From Peribacillus frigoritolerans (lineage in GTDB: Bacteria; Bacillota; Bacilli; Bacillales; DSM-1321): a DNA stretch of 64,000 bases. How positions within the stretch are numbered: position 1 is the first letter of the stretch; each line of letters begins with the position of its first letter. The stretch spans positions 3,070,001 through 3,134,000 of the forward strand of contig NZ_CP158190.1 in NCBI RefSeq assembly GCF_040250305.1, read 5' to 3'. Position numbers and translations under genes: made by a program. Of the stretch, positions 1 to 8,735 are shown one piece after another. The notes under the pieces are model-generated. The model was not told the DNA's origin. It was given only the letters and a program-made list of their open reading frames with translations, and searched no databases.

Positions 1-552
1 TCCGAAAATGACACCTGATAATAGGTAAGATAATAAGGCTGTCATCGCCACGATAATCGAAACCGATAATAATAATGTTACATATTTGCTCAATAAGATT
101 TTCCAGCGCTCCACTGGCCTGGTCAACAAAAGCTTGATCGTCCCTTGACTGCTTTCGGAGGAAACCATATCACTAGCCACAATCATGATCAACAGCGGAA
201 TGAACAAATCGATTGCATTTTCCAAAAACATGCGTGTAAAGGTGGCTGCGCCTGGTTCTGAGGGATTGATATCATGATCTAGATAATATTGCTGCTGCTT
301 CAGACTTACTTGCAGCTGTTCACGCCACTCATCGAGCATCCTATTCGAGCCCAATCGATTTTGAGTATCAATGATTTGCTGCTGAAGAGCTGCACGCCAA
401 TCATCAGTTCCCAACTTCTCCCGCTGCTCTTCCACTTGTTTGTATTGGGCATATGTAAACATCAGCACTAAAATTCCCACGATGATACCGATTATGATTA
501 ACCGTTTCTTTGCCAACAACTTCATCATTTCATTTTGAATCAAGTTATTCAA
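1..552 (-). CDS. ABC-2 type transporter permease, N-terminal part (cut by window edge)
   Basis: The frame is open for 184 codons from a TTG at 552 down to base 1, so the 3' end lies outside the window. A GGAGG sits 8 bases before the TTG, and the TTG overlaps the last codons of the ATPase gene, which favours this start. The protein begins with a short cytoplasmic segment and a membrane helix (LIIIGIIVGILVLMFTYAQY). A charged Gln-rich extracytoplasmic stretch follows, then helices and a 'GTIKLLLTRPVERWKILLSK' segment typical of ABC-2 permeases. It probably partners the ATP-binding protein encoded just upstream in the transcript. The substrate cannot be told. Confidence 0.85.
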   Translation of the reverse strand, partial: MNNLIQNEMMKLLAKKRLIIIGIIVGILVLMFTYAQYKQVEEQREKLGTDDWRAALQQQIIDTQNRLGSNRMLDEWREQLQVSLKQQQYYLDHDINPSEPGAATFTRMFLENAIDLFIPLLIMIVASDMVSSESSQGTIKLLLTRPVERWKILLSKYVTLLLSVSIIVAMTALLSYLLSGVIFG

Positions 553-1459
553 TGCCTGCACCTCCGACACTGGTAACTTGCAAAAACAATTCTTCCAATC
601 CCGCGAGCTTACGATTCATTTCATGGACCCTCACCCCTGCTTGGTTAAGTGCAGCATTCCATTCGGGTGTTTTTAGTTCATCATAGGCTGTAATGATATA
701 TTTTTGATCTATGGTAATTTCGGTGAAGCCGCTAAGAATTTCCGCTCCCTTTTGTATAGGTTCCACCCGCCAAAATATCCGCTCCTGAGTGGATAATAAG
801 CTTTCCACCGTATCCGTTTTGATAATTTCCCCCCCTTTAATAATTGCGACCCGGTCACAAAGTTGCTGTATTTCACCTAGTAAGTGTGAAGAAACCAGAA
901 CGCTCATACCTTCTTCTTCAGCCAACTTTCTGATGAATTGCCGCATTTCACGGATTCCGGCAGGATCTAGACCATTGGTCGGTTCATCCAAAATCAAGAG
1001 CTTGGGACTGTTCAGCATTGCCTGCGCGATTCCTAAGCGCTGCCTCATACCTAACGAATAGGTCTTCACTTTATCGTGAATCCTAGCTTGCAGACCGACG
1101 AGTTCAACAACCTCGTTCATTCTTGTTTCATCAACTTCAGGTAACATTCTTGCAAAGTGGAGCAAATTATCCCATCCGCTCAAAAAAGGATACAACTCTG
1201 GATTTTCAACGATGCAGCCCATTTGCTTCATAGCCTTCGTAAATTCCTGACGAACATCATACCCGCATATATGGATTGAACCCGAAGTTGGCTTAATCAA
1301 ACCGACCAACATGCGGATCGTCGTCGTCTTTCCTGCTCCATTCGGTCCTAAAAAGCCGAAAACCTCCCCTTCATTCAGTTCAAAATCAATTCCTTTAATA
1401 ATTTCCCTTTTGCCAATCCTTTTTCTCAAGTCCCTGACAGACAATGTCACCTGTTTCAT
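545..1459 (-). CDS. ABC transporter ATP-binding protein
   Basis: This is the ATPase of an ABC-2 exporter, 304 residues. It has Walker A GPNGAGKTTT, signature YSLGMRQRLGIAQ, Walker B LLILDEPTNGLDP and the switch histidine in SSHLL. The C-terminal ~90 residues are the divergent extension usual in this subfamily. An in-frame ATG lies 18 bases further upstream, but the one at 1459 has GGAGG at 9 bases and overlaps the upstream stop as ATGA, so it is preferred. The gene is translationally coupled to the SGNH hydrolase before it and to the permease after it. Substrate unknown; bacitracin- or Na+-export-like systems share this architecture. Confidence 0.9.
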   Translation of the reverse strand: MKQVTLSVRDLRKRIGKREIIKGIDFELNEGEVFGFLGPNGAGKTTTIRMLVGLIKPTSGSIHICGYDVRQEFTKAMKQMGCIVENPELYPFLSGWDNLLHFARMLPEVDETRMNEVVELVGLQARIHDKVKTYSLGMRQRLGIAQAMLNSPKLLILDEPTNGLDPAGIREMRQFIRKLAEEEGMSVLVSSHLLGEIQQLCDRVAIIKGGEIIKTDTVESLLSTQERIFWRVEPIQKGAEILSGFTEITIDQKYIITAYDELKTPEWNAALNQAGVRVHEMNRKLAGLEELFLQVTSVGGAGIE

Positions 1460-2268
1460 CGTTCCACATCCTCCCATTTTATTAAAGGAGCAACTCTATC
1501 AGCAATTAAACGATATCCCTTCTTATTAGGGTGAAATTTATCCGAATACAAATACTCATTTACCGACAATTGAAATAAATCAAAAGTTGGAACGAAAATT
1601 GCATTTTGATAAAGAGCCACGACTTCCGCCGTTTCATTATTCCAGTCCCGTACGATGCGGTTCGTATCAAAGTCTTCATCCAAATCTATAAACGGATTAT
1701 ACAGCCCAAGCAATAAAATGGTAGCTGTATCATTGACTTTATTGATATCTTTAAAAATTTCATGTAAATTTCCCAAGAAATTCTTTTGTGATACAGATAT
1801 AGCTTCACGATCATATTCAAGCAGGGTCTGGCCTTTTTGAAATAAATCGTTACCCCCGATTGTAACTAAAATAACATCAGCTGCCTGGATTTGGCGCTTC
1901 ACTTCCGGTTGTTTCACTTGCTGCACCAATTCTTTAGACACTTGTCCATTAATTCCGAGGTTATGAATGATTGGTTTTCTATTGTACTCACTCTTCAAAT
2001 CTTCAACAACAAGTCCAACGTAGCCTTTCCCTGTTTCATCACCTGTGCCACGTGTCAATGAATCGCCTAATGCCACTACCGTAAAATCATCAGGAAGATC
2101 ATTTTTAATGGGGGTTTCTTCAATTACTTCTCTATCGGAAGTTCCTTTTCCGTAATGGTCAGTAATCGCCCATCCAAGGCAAAATAAAAAAAACAGGCCG
2201 GTAAGAGCCGATACGATGGTAGCAGCCAACACTTTTGGTTTGCTCAAAACAATCACCCTTCCATTCAT
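1456..2268 (-). CDS. SGNH/GDSL-family lipase/esterase-like hydrolase
   Basis: A 270-residue protein with one N-terminal membrane or signal segment (about residues 12-34), suggesting an extracytoplasmic anchored enzyme. SGNH blocks are visible: GDSLTRG with the nucleophile Ser, the Gly block (NLGING), GGND with the oxyanion Asn, and the C-terminal DKFHPNKKGY with catalytic Asp and His. It resembles the Bacillus YpmR-type group, but I do not assign a name. It is the first gene of a three-gene minus-strand transcript with the ABC transporter, overlapping the ATPase by 4 bases. A TTG 8 codons inside (before SKPKV) is an alternative start. Substrate unknown. Confidence 0.85.
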   Translation of the reverse strand: MNGRVIVLSKPKVLAATIVSALTGLFFLFCLGWAITDHYGKGTSDREVIEETPIKNDLPDDFTVVALGDSLTRGTGDETGKGYVGLVVEDLKSEYNRKPIIHNLGINGQVSKELVQQVKQPEVKRQIQAADVILVTIGGNDLFQKGQTLLEYDREAISVSQKNFLGNLHEIFKDINKVNDTATILLLGLYNPFIDLDEDFDTNRIVRDWNNETAEVVALYQNAIFVPTFDLFQLSVNEYLYSDKFHPNKKGYRLIADRVAPLIKWEDVER

Positions 2269-2543
2269 TCTCTACCTTCCATTAAATCATATTCTTTCCA
2301 AAAACAAAAAACTGATTGTTCTGGTTATAAATCCCAATTTATAAAAGCATCTCCTTTTTAAAATTACCAATAAAAAAAGGCGGAAAGGGATTACAAAAGG
2401 GGTTCTATCATACCCTAAAAAACTTTTAATCGAGTTTGTATACAGTCTGAGGGATTAAATGAATCCCATTCGGCTTTTAAAGAATGTTCAAGCTACTTGA
2501 TCATTTAGCAGGCCTCTCAAACTTGTAGAGAGACAAGTAAAAA

Positions 2544-2575
2544 AGACCTCTTAACCATGAAAGGGTAAGAGGTCT
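2544..2575 (-). terminator. Rho-independent terminator of the MFS gene
   Basis: A ten-base perfect stem, AGACCTCTTA with TAAGAGGTCT, is followed on the minus strand by a run of T. It lies just past the MFS stop. The rest of the 2,269-2,591 gap shows no gene I can support. Confidence 0.85.
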
Positions 2576-2591
2576 CTCGTTATATTTTCCA

Positions 2592-3803
2592 TCATTTTTC
2601 TATTGTACTTATGGGTTTTCCCATTACTTTTAATTTTATATCTAACCTCATGAGCCATATTGTAAGCAGCATCCCGATCAGCGTGAGTAAACCATAAAAT
2701 AAATAGACAGCATATATTCCTGATTTATCCAAGATTATCCCGCCGCTGAAGGTACTGAACCAGTTACCCAATCCATTGCCAATGGCGGAATAAAGCGTTA
2801 TTGCTGTTACTGTTATTCGTGCAGGGACAACTTCCCTGATATATTGTAAAGCTGCAGGAATGAATAAGCCAAGTGAAAACCCTTGAATGACCGAAGTCAC
2901 ATATACGGTAGCCAAACTTGGTTCGGTGAAGTACAAAACCCAGCGGACCAATGAGGCCGTTCCAGCCAATAAGGTAATTGGCAGCAGGCCTATTTTATGG
3001 ATCCAGGTACCTGCGATTCTCATAAAGGGGATTTCCGATAATACAGCTAAAAGGAACGCAATGCCAATTCCTGTATATGTCCCACCCCTTGCCTCTACAA
3101 ATAAACCATAGTATACATTATTTGCAAGATTAGGACCAAATAGCAGGAACGTTATGGCAAGAAAGATAAGAAATCGTTTCATGGTGATCAATTCTTTCAT
3201 TCCACCGAAAAGCTTCACCTTTTCCCCAGGTGGCTCTTCAGGCAAACGAAGAGCAAGACTAGCCGCAATCAAAAGACCGAAGAAAAAGGCATAAAATATC
3301 ACTGAAGGACCCATGAAGGATTCAGATAACCTTCCCATTACAAAAACGGCCACACCGTAACCAAGTGATCCGAATAAACGGATTTTCCCATAATTCGATT
3401 TGATTTTTGTTGTATATTGAAGGGTGATGCTATCTGAAACCGGTATTATCGCACTTTGAAAGATAGCCAAAGCGATTGCGACGGATACTATAAGTAAATA
3501 GTGTTCGAACAGTAAGTAGCCTAAACCGAATACACCAGCAAGCAACGATGTCATTGCCAGTATTTTTGCTGGTCTCCCGCTCCAATCACAGACAATTCCC
3601 CAAAAAGGTTGAAAAACGATCATCACTATCGGTCCAACAGACATGATCGTACCTATTTCAATACCGGACAAACCAGCCTCATTGGCCAAATAAACGCTTA
3701 ATAGCGGTGTTAAACTTCCTACTGCAAAAAAAGAAAATAAGTAAAATACCTTCAAGCTAATAATATTGACATGCTTTTGTTTATCCAAATCCAGTTCCCC
3801 CAC
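2592..3803 (-). CDS. MFS transporter, HcaT/YwbF-like (phenylpropionate permease family)
   Basis: A 403-residue, 12-helix major facilitator. The N-terminus (FYLFSFFAVGSLTPLLSVYL), the loop WGIVCDWSGRPAKIL and the overall layout fit the MFS_1-like group containing HcaT and B. subtilis YwbF. The substrate is not known for most members. The listed start is GTG; a TTG six codons in (before DKQKHV) has GGGGG at a better distance and may be the true start. The gene is monocistronic with its own terminator. A drug or sugar efflux role is possible. Confidence 0.8.
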   Translation of the reverse strand: MGELDLDKQKHVNIISLKVFYLFSFFAVGSLTPLLSVYLANEAGLSGIEIGTIMSVGPIVMIVFQPFWGIVCDWSGRPAKILAMTSLLAGVFGLGYLLFEHYLLIVSVAIALAIFQSAIIPVSDSITLQYTTKIKSNYGKIRLFGSLGYGVAVFVMGRLSESFMGPSVIFYAFFFGLLIAASLALRLPEEPPGEKVKLFGGMKELITMKRFLIFLAITFLLFGPNLANNVYYGLFVEARGGTYTGIGIAFLLAVLSEIPFMRIAGTWIHKIGLLPITLLAGTASLVRWVLYFTEPSLATVYVTSVIQGFSLGLFIPAALQYIREVVPARITVTAITLYSAIGNGLGNWFSTFSGGIILDKSGIYAVYLFYGLLTLIGMLLTIWLMRLDIKLKVMGKPISTIEK

Positions 3804-3857
3804 GCAGACAGCTTCTAAAAAGTTGTTGATTTAATTCATTGCTTCCTAGTATGGATA

Positions 3858-5990
3858 TTAAATAGGGAGCACGATATTAAAGACTGTACCTTTATTGACC
3901 TCGCTCTCGACAAAGACATTTCCCAAATGGCTTTCTATGATTTTAAAGCTGATCATGAGACCTAACCCGTTACCAGTTTTTTTCGTTGTGAAAAATGGTT
4001 CTCCCAGTCTCTTAAGCTGCTCTGGCGGCATCCCAATTCCTGTGTCGGTAATGGATATATGCACTTTATCATCTTTAAGTTCAGTCATGACTTTTATGAA
4101 CCCACCGTCAGGCATAGCTTCCATAGCATTTTTAATGAAGTTCAATATGACTTGTTTTAATCGATTCTCATCACAACGAACGAGGATCTCTTCTTCATTG
4201 CAATCCGAAATTATCGTGATGTTCTTCTTCCTGGCTTCAAAATCCGTCAAAGATACGACGTTTTGAATGATCGGCACAAGATTCTTCGATTCCAATATCA
4301 AGGCCTGTGGTTTGGCCAATTGCAAGAACTCTTCAACTATATCATTCACACGATTGATTTCGTCCATGATTATTTCCAGATATTCTTGTTTATTTTCGTC
4401 CGTTTCATCTAATTGCAAAAATTCCGTATACCCTTTCATGGAGGTCAGTGGATTCCGTATTTCATGTGCCACTCCAGCAGCAAGCTGACCGACAGCGGCT
4501 AATTTATCCTGCCGATTGAGCATCTCTTCCGATTGTTTACGCTCAGTTATGTCATATCTAATTGTTAAATACTGAAATGGCTTTCCTTCTTCGCTGAAAA
4601 ATGGAACAATTGTTGTATCGACCCAATAAAAACTGCCGTCTTTCGCCTTGTTTCTAATTTCACCTTTCCAAACTTTGCGTTCACCGACGGTCTTCCACAT
4701 ATTTTCAAAGAATTCATTTGAGTGGTATCCAGAATTAACTATCTTATGGGTCTGGCCTATTAATTCACCTCTCCCATAACCAGAAACCTCCGAGAACTTT
4801 TCATTCACTTCGATAATGACTCCTTTATCATCAGTAATCGCCACAATCAAGGATTGGTTGATTGCATAATGCATATCTTCAAGTTCCTTAATTGACTCCT
4901 TTAAAGCATTTTCTGCTTTTTTACGACTGGAAATATCCGAACGGATGGAAATATATTGATATGGTTTACCCTTTTTCATAAATGGAACGATAGTTGTATC
5001 CACCCAATAAACATTACCATCTTTAGCCCGATTGCATATTTCACCATGCCATGTTTTCCCTTGGCTGATCGTTAGCCATAAGTCAGTGAAAAATTCTTTT
5101 GGATGATAACCAGAATTGATGATGGAATGATTTTTCCCTATTAGTTCATGTTTTTCATATTGTGATATTTCCAGGAATTTTTCGTTAACATATGTAATGA
5201 TTCCTTTTGCATCCGTGATGGCAACGATCGCCGATTGATCTAAAGCATAACGGATATCGCTCACAGTATTGTCGCTTTTTGCCAACCGCCGGCCTACGAT
5301 CGTACTTGAAGCGATCAAGCTGGCAAGGATGAATAATGAAACGAAGCATGTAAGATAAAGCATAAATGGGGTGAGTGGAACAAATTCACCCGTTTCATTT
5401 TTCGCGTTCATCGGTAACACTCTTACAAAAAGATAATAGCCTTCAATGATTGCCCCGCTCATCATGAGAGTACTGACTGGTTTTAGCGAGGATTGACTTA
5501 ATTTATTAAAATAAAATAATATTGCAAGTGCTGCTACAAATAAAATAAAGATACTGAAAAGCATACTGAAGACCGACAATGGACTAAAGTGCAAAGATTG
5601 GTTTAATGAGGATGTTCCCATTATATAATTAGATAATATGGCCATCGTAAACATGAAGCCGCAAAAAACGATTTGCAGGACTTGTGTTTTATACGAAATG
5701 GCTAATAACCCAACCCCTGCGAGAGCAATCGCTAATGCTAAAGAAAAAATTATTGTAAAAAAGTTGTATGCTGCCATTCCTGAATTATCGAGGGTGAATA
5801 TGACCACAAAATTAAGCGTCCAAATAGCCACACCCATAGAGCAGCTGCTCCCTATATACACAAGGCGTTTATATCGCTTTATCGTCAGTAATGTTGTCAA
5901 TAAATCCAACGCCGTATAACAAGCCATTATTATCAAAAGTACTGCAATCATAAAGAGAAAAGGATTTGATGCTACAATTGATTGTTCCAT
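3858..5990 (-). CDS. Orphan membrane sensor histidine kinase with two PAS domains (sporulation-kinase type)
   Basis: A 710-residue kinase. Residues 8-235 hold seven or eight membrane helices with a layout like MHYT sensors, but the signature histidines are absent (WTLNF at 57-61, SNYIMG at 120-125). Two PAS/PAC units span about 245-360 and 373-485 and are close copies of each other (both contain NSGYH and YWVDTTIVPF). HisKA carries GVAHEIRNPL with His509. HATPase_c has the N box NFIKNAMEAMPDGG, DTGIGM and GNGLGLMIS. The HisKA region resembles KinA/KinE, and no response regulator gene is adjacent, so feeding into the Spo0F phosphorelay is a reasonable inference. Start at 5990 behind GAGGTGAT. 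Confidence 0.9.
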   Translation of the reverse strand: MEQSIVASNPFLFMIAVLLIIMACYTALDLLTTLLTIKRYKRLVYIGSSCSMGVAIWTLNFVVIFTLDNSGMAAYNFFTIIFSLALAIALAGVGLLAISYKTQVLQIVFCGFMFTMAILSNYIMGTSSLNQSLHFSPLSVFSMLFSIFILFVAALAILFYFNKLSQSSLKPVSTLMMSGAIIEGYYLFVRVLPMNAKNETGEFVPLTPFMLYLTCFVSLFILASLIASSTIVGRRLAKSDNTVSDIRYALDQSAIVAITDAKGIITYVNEKFLEISQYEKHELIGKNHSIINSGYHPKEFFTDLWLTISQGKTWHGEICNRAKDGNVYWVDTTIVPFMKKGKPYQYISIRSDISSRKKAENALKESIKELEDMHYAINQSLIVAITDDKGVIIEVNEKFSEVSGYGRGELIGQTHKIVNSGYHSNEFFENMWKTVGERKVWKGEIRNKAKDGSFYWVDTTIVPFFSEEGKPFQYLTIRYDITERKQSEEMLNRQDKLAAVGQLAAGVAHEIRNPLTSMKGYTEFLQLDETDENKQEYLEIIMDEINRVNDIVEEFLQLAKPQALILESKNLVPIIQNVVSLTDFEARKKNITIISDCNEEEILVRCDENRLKQVILNFIKNAMEAMPDGGFIKVMTELKDDKVHISITDTGIGMPPEQLKRLGEPFFTTKKTGNGLGLMISFKIIESHLGNVFVESEVNKGTVFNIVLPI

Positions 5991-6364
5991 TTTTTTACTT
6001 GATCACCTCAAACGTTCTATTCTCCTATATTGTAATGGAAATTCATAGTACCACAAAGGTTTTTTATTCCCTTACCCCTATATATTTACACATTGATTCT
6101 TTCGGTGCACCCCACATCTCAATAAAATGCAGGTTTCTTTCATAAAATCAATAAAATTAGAAATACTATTGTTTTGTAAGGAGTAGAATAGGAATACATG
6201 GTATTGACAAGCATTTTCAACCCTGCTTCATCATTGCAGGACATTATCAATAACAAAAATAATTATTCGGGAATATATTAATCAAGAATGTTAATTTCTT
6301 TATTTAATTATACCTATAGGTTTATAATTAAATAGAACCTATATAGAGAGAAGGAGTGGGGGGC
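5991..6364. other. Divergent intergenic region
   Basis: AT-rich spacer between the kinase and yitT-like gene. It holds a possible -10 (TATAAT, 6323-6328) for the rightward gene with a weak -35, and a small palindrome ACCTATAGGT at 6312-6321 next to it. No gene seen. Confidence 0.4.
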
Positions 6365-7279
6365 ATGATTATGTCAGACCTGGCAGGTGCAAGTACAACA
6401 GAAATTATGCAAAAGAAGACCCAGCATAAAAAATTAACACTGAGACAAATTTTACAGAGAGGTCTACTAATTACAATCGGTGCGGTATTGATGGCTGTCG
6501 GCCTCGAGATTTTTTTAGTGCCGAATAACGTAATCGACGGGGGCATAACGGGTATATCGATTATGTTATCTTACATTACTGGATGGAAGCTTGGAATCTT
6601 TCTTTTCATTTTGAATCTTCCTTTCTTTTTTATCGGTTATAAACAAATCGGGAAAACCTTCGCATTATCTACCCTTTATGGAATTTTAGTCCTTTCCATT
6701 ACCACTACATTGCTTCATCATGTACCAGCTTTCACTCAAGATATCCTCCTAGCGTCCGCTTTCGGCGGAATGATTCTTGGCATTGGTGTTGGAATGGTCA
6801 TTCGATATGGCGGCTCATTGGATGGTACAGAAATACTTGCCATACTCGCGAGCAAGAAGCTCCCTTTTTCCGTTGGGGAGATCGTCATGTTTTTTAATTT
6901 ATTCATCCTTGGCAGTGCGGGCTTCGTATTCTCGTGGGATCGTGCCATGTATTCGATCATAGCTTACTTCGTAGCATATAAAACGATGGATATCGTCATC
7001 GCAGGTTTGGACGAATCCAAATTTGTTTGGATTATCAGTGATGAATTTAATGATATCGGTGATGCCATAATGAATCGCCTTGGACGGGGCGTAACCTTTT
7101 TAGCTGGTGAAGGTGCTTATTCTGGTGATGATAAAAAAGTCATCTTTTGTGTAATAAACAGACTTGAGGAAGCTAAACTTAAAGAGATAGTCAAAAGTTT
7201 CGATCCATCTGCATTTCTTGCCGTTGGGGATATCGCGGAAGTTCGAGGCGGTCGATTCAAGAAAAAAGATATCCACTAA
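6365..7279 (+). CDS. YitT family membrane protein (YitT_membrane + DUF2179)
   Basis: A 304-residue protein with five or six membrane helices in the first ~200 residues. The characteristic glycine-rich segment follows the first helix (VPNNVIDGGITGISIMLSY). A soluble C-terminal DUF2179 domain runs from about 215 to 295. Both domains define the widespread Firmicutes YitT family, whose biochemical function is not established. ATG at 6365 is chosen because AAGGAG lies 8 bases before it; an upstream in-frame GTG overlaps that site. The gene is monocistronic, ending in a shared bidirectional terminator. Confidence 0.9.
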   Translation: MIMSDLAGASTTEIMQKKTQHKKLTLRQILQRGLLITIGAVLMAVGLEIFLVPNNVIDGGITGISIMLSYITGWKLGIFLFILNLPFFFIGYKQIGKTFALSTLYGILVLSITTTLLHHVPAFTQDILLASAFGGMILGIGVGMVIRYGGSLDGTEILAILASKKLPFSVGEIVMFFNLFILGSAGFVFSWDRAMYSIIAYFVAYKTMDIVIAGLDESKFVWIISDEFNDIGDAIMNRLGRGVTFLAGEGAYSGDDKKVIFCVINRLEEAKLKEIVKSFDPSAFLAVGDIAEVRGGRFKKKDIH

Positions 7280-7325
7280 TCATTCACCTGCTTTTTGCTT
7301 GATCCAATTGGCAAAAAGATAAAAA

Positions 7326-7358
7326 AAGCTGAAGGGAGAATCCCCTTCAGCTTTTTTT
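7326..7358. terminator. Bidirectional terminator between yitT-like gene and ydjO
   Basis: An 11-bp stem, AAGCTGAAGGG with CCCTTCAGCTT, is flanked by A-run and T-run, so it can stop transcription from both sides of two convergent genes. Confidence 0.9.
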
Positions 7359-7364
7359 ATGACC

Positions 7365-7559
7365 TTAATAGTTTCTTGGATTGTTGATTGCTTGAAGCAT
7401 TCTGGTGCCGGGTTTCATCTCGCTGCTACATAACGGACAAACGTGTTCATCATTACTTGTAAAGTTATCGCGAATCCAACCTTTGCAATCTTCTGATGTA
7501 CATTCCCACACCTTTGTTTCTTCAGGAATGATTTCTTCCGTATTATTTCTTCTATACAT
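7365..7559 (-). CDS. ydjO: Cold-inducible protein YdjO family (zinc ribbon)
   Basis: A 64-residue protein with the YdjO pattern: WECTSEDCKGW followed by CPLCSSEM gives a four-cysteine zinc ribbon, separated by an FTSND loop. YdjO of B. subtilis is known as a cold-inducible protein of unknown role. ATG at 7559 has AAGGAG 8 bases upstream; a GTG three codons earlier overlaps that site and is unlikely. A paralogue lies about 850 bp upstream on the same strand. The leader to the likely promoter is about 200 nt long. Confidence 0.85.
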   Translation of the reverse strand: MYRRNNTEEIIPEETKVWECTSEDCKGWIRDNFTSNDEHVCPLCSSEMKPGTRMLQAINNPRNY

Positions 7560-7765
7560 GTATCTCACTCCTTAGAATTGAATTGACTCCGTCCTGCATA
7601 ACAGATCACAAGCCATAAAGATAAAAGAAGAATAGATGGCGTTTAATCTAAATTGTGAGTAAATACCCATTCGCAAATCTAAGTATGATCATTGTTCTTT
7701 CAACCAAACTTTTTGAATGGTAAGAACTTGAGATTACGACATGAATTTTTCATATCTCAGTAACC

Positions 7766-7774
7766 ATTATATCA
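7766..7774 (-). promoter_or_regulatory. Extended -10 promoter element upstream of ydjO
   Basis: On the minus strand the sequence reads TGATATAAT, an extended -10. It would start a transcript near 7759 with about 200 nt of untranslated leader before ydjO. No good -35 is visible. Confidence 0.5.
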
Positions 7775-7799
7775 TATATATGCTTTATATATTTGAGGA

Positions 7800-8371
7800 A
7801 AGATTCTAAAAAAGAAAGTAGTCCCCAAAATGAAACACAGTCCCTGACTTACCCTTCAAGATAATCGAGACTGCGCTGTTTAAGAATCCATTCCATATGG
7901 TTCTTCCTGCTCGTTTGATGGAACATCGAGCATGAGAGTAATTTTTAATGCCAAAACCTAAAACAATGAAAGCCCTGCCTCTCTCCCATCCATACGGTTC
8001 CTAGACCGTGCCTGCGAGAATCAGATAAAAGCTTGTAAGTACATGTTTATTAATTAAAACCGTCCGTAATTCCAATTGGGTAGATTAAATTCCAAAAGAC
8101 AAATGGTACATAGAAGTAAGTTAATGAAGAACAGAAATGGATCGAGGAAAATACTTGGTGATTACATGTATTTCTTTTTTCTAGATATGTTTAACTTGAT
8201 TCTACTTCATCATGAAAATGATGAAAAATTATTTTATTAATAAAAATGTTACTTTAAATTACCCTCCAGTGCTTTCTTTTCATAACACTGAAATTTAATG
8301 ATACCACACATATTTTTATATGTAAAGCATTAATCCAGAATAAAACCACTCCGCCCTACTTCATTTTAAAA
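7800..8371. other. Gene-free spacer with possible mobile-element debris
   Basis: No supported gene. At 7821-7850 a motif with 'gtccccaaaatgaaaca' and 'gtccctgact' resembles sequences found around REP-associated (RAYT) transposases in Bacillus. At about 7975-8025, read on the minus strand, a stretch with ACGGTCTAGGAACCGTATGG resembles the end of a group II intron. Both are resemblances recalled by eye only. Confidence 0.25.
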
Positions 8372-8403
8372 TAAAAAATAAAGAGGCTAAGATTCACCTC
8401 TTT
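8372..8403 (-). terminator. Terminator overlapping the stop codon of the second ydjO
   Basis: Stem AAAGAGG/CCTCTTT followed by a T-rich run on the minus strand. The stem includes the TAA stop. Confidence 0.7.
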
Positions 8404-8609
8404 TATTTAAACGCATTATACTCATTTTCAATTTTAGGAAGTTCCCTGACTTCCTCAACTAATTGACTTCCACACATTGGACAATCATAGTTTTCCGAGG
8501 CAAAGTCTTTTCTCATCCAACCATTACAATCTGCTGATCCGCACGCATATACTATCGTATCTTCCATAACGATTTCTGGTTCCTCTGAATTCTTTTTACC
8601 AAAATACAT
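8403..8609 (-). CDS. Second YdjO-family zinc-ribbon protein
   Basis: 68 residues with YACGSADCNGWMRKDF and CPMCGSQ, the same four-cysteine layout as the protein at 7365-7559 (about half the residues shared by eye). ATG at 8609 follows AGGAGG at 6-7 bases; the longer reading frame upstream lacks a site. Each gene has its own terminator, so they are separate units. Function unknown beyond the family's cold induction. Confidence 0.8.
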   Translation of the reverse strand: MYFGKKNSEEPEIVMEDTIVYACGSADCNGWMRKDFASENYDCPMCGSQLVEEVRELPKIENEYNAFK

Positions 8610-8735
8610 GAGCAACCTCCTCTTTTTTATATAAAGACTCTGATTAAAGGCGCGAAATTTCACCTTTTTATCATTCCTAGTATACGCATTAAACCATATT
8701 CTTATTTATTCAATGAAGAAATTATCCAAAAATCC

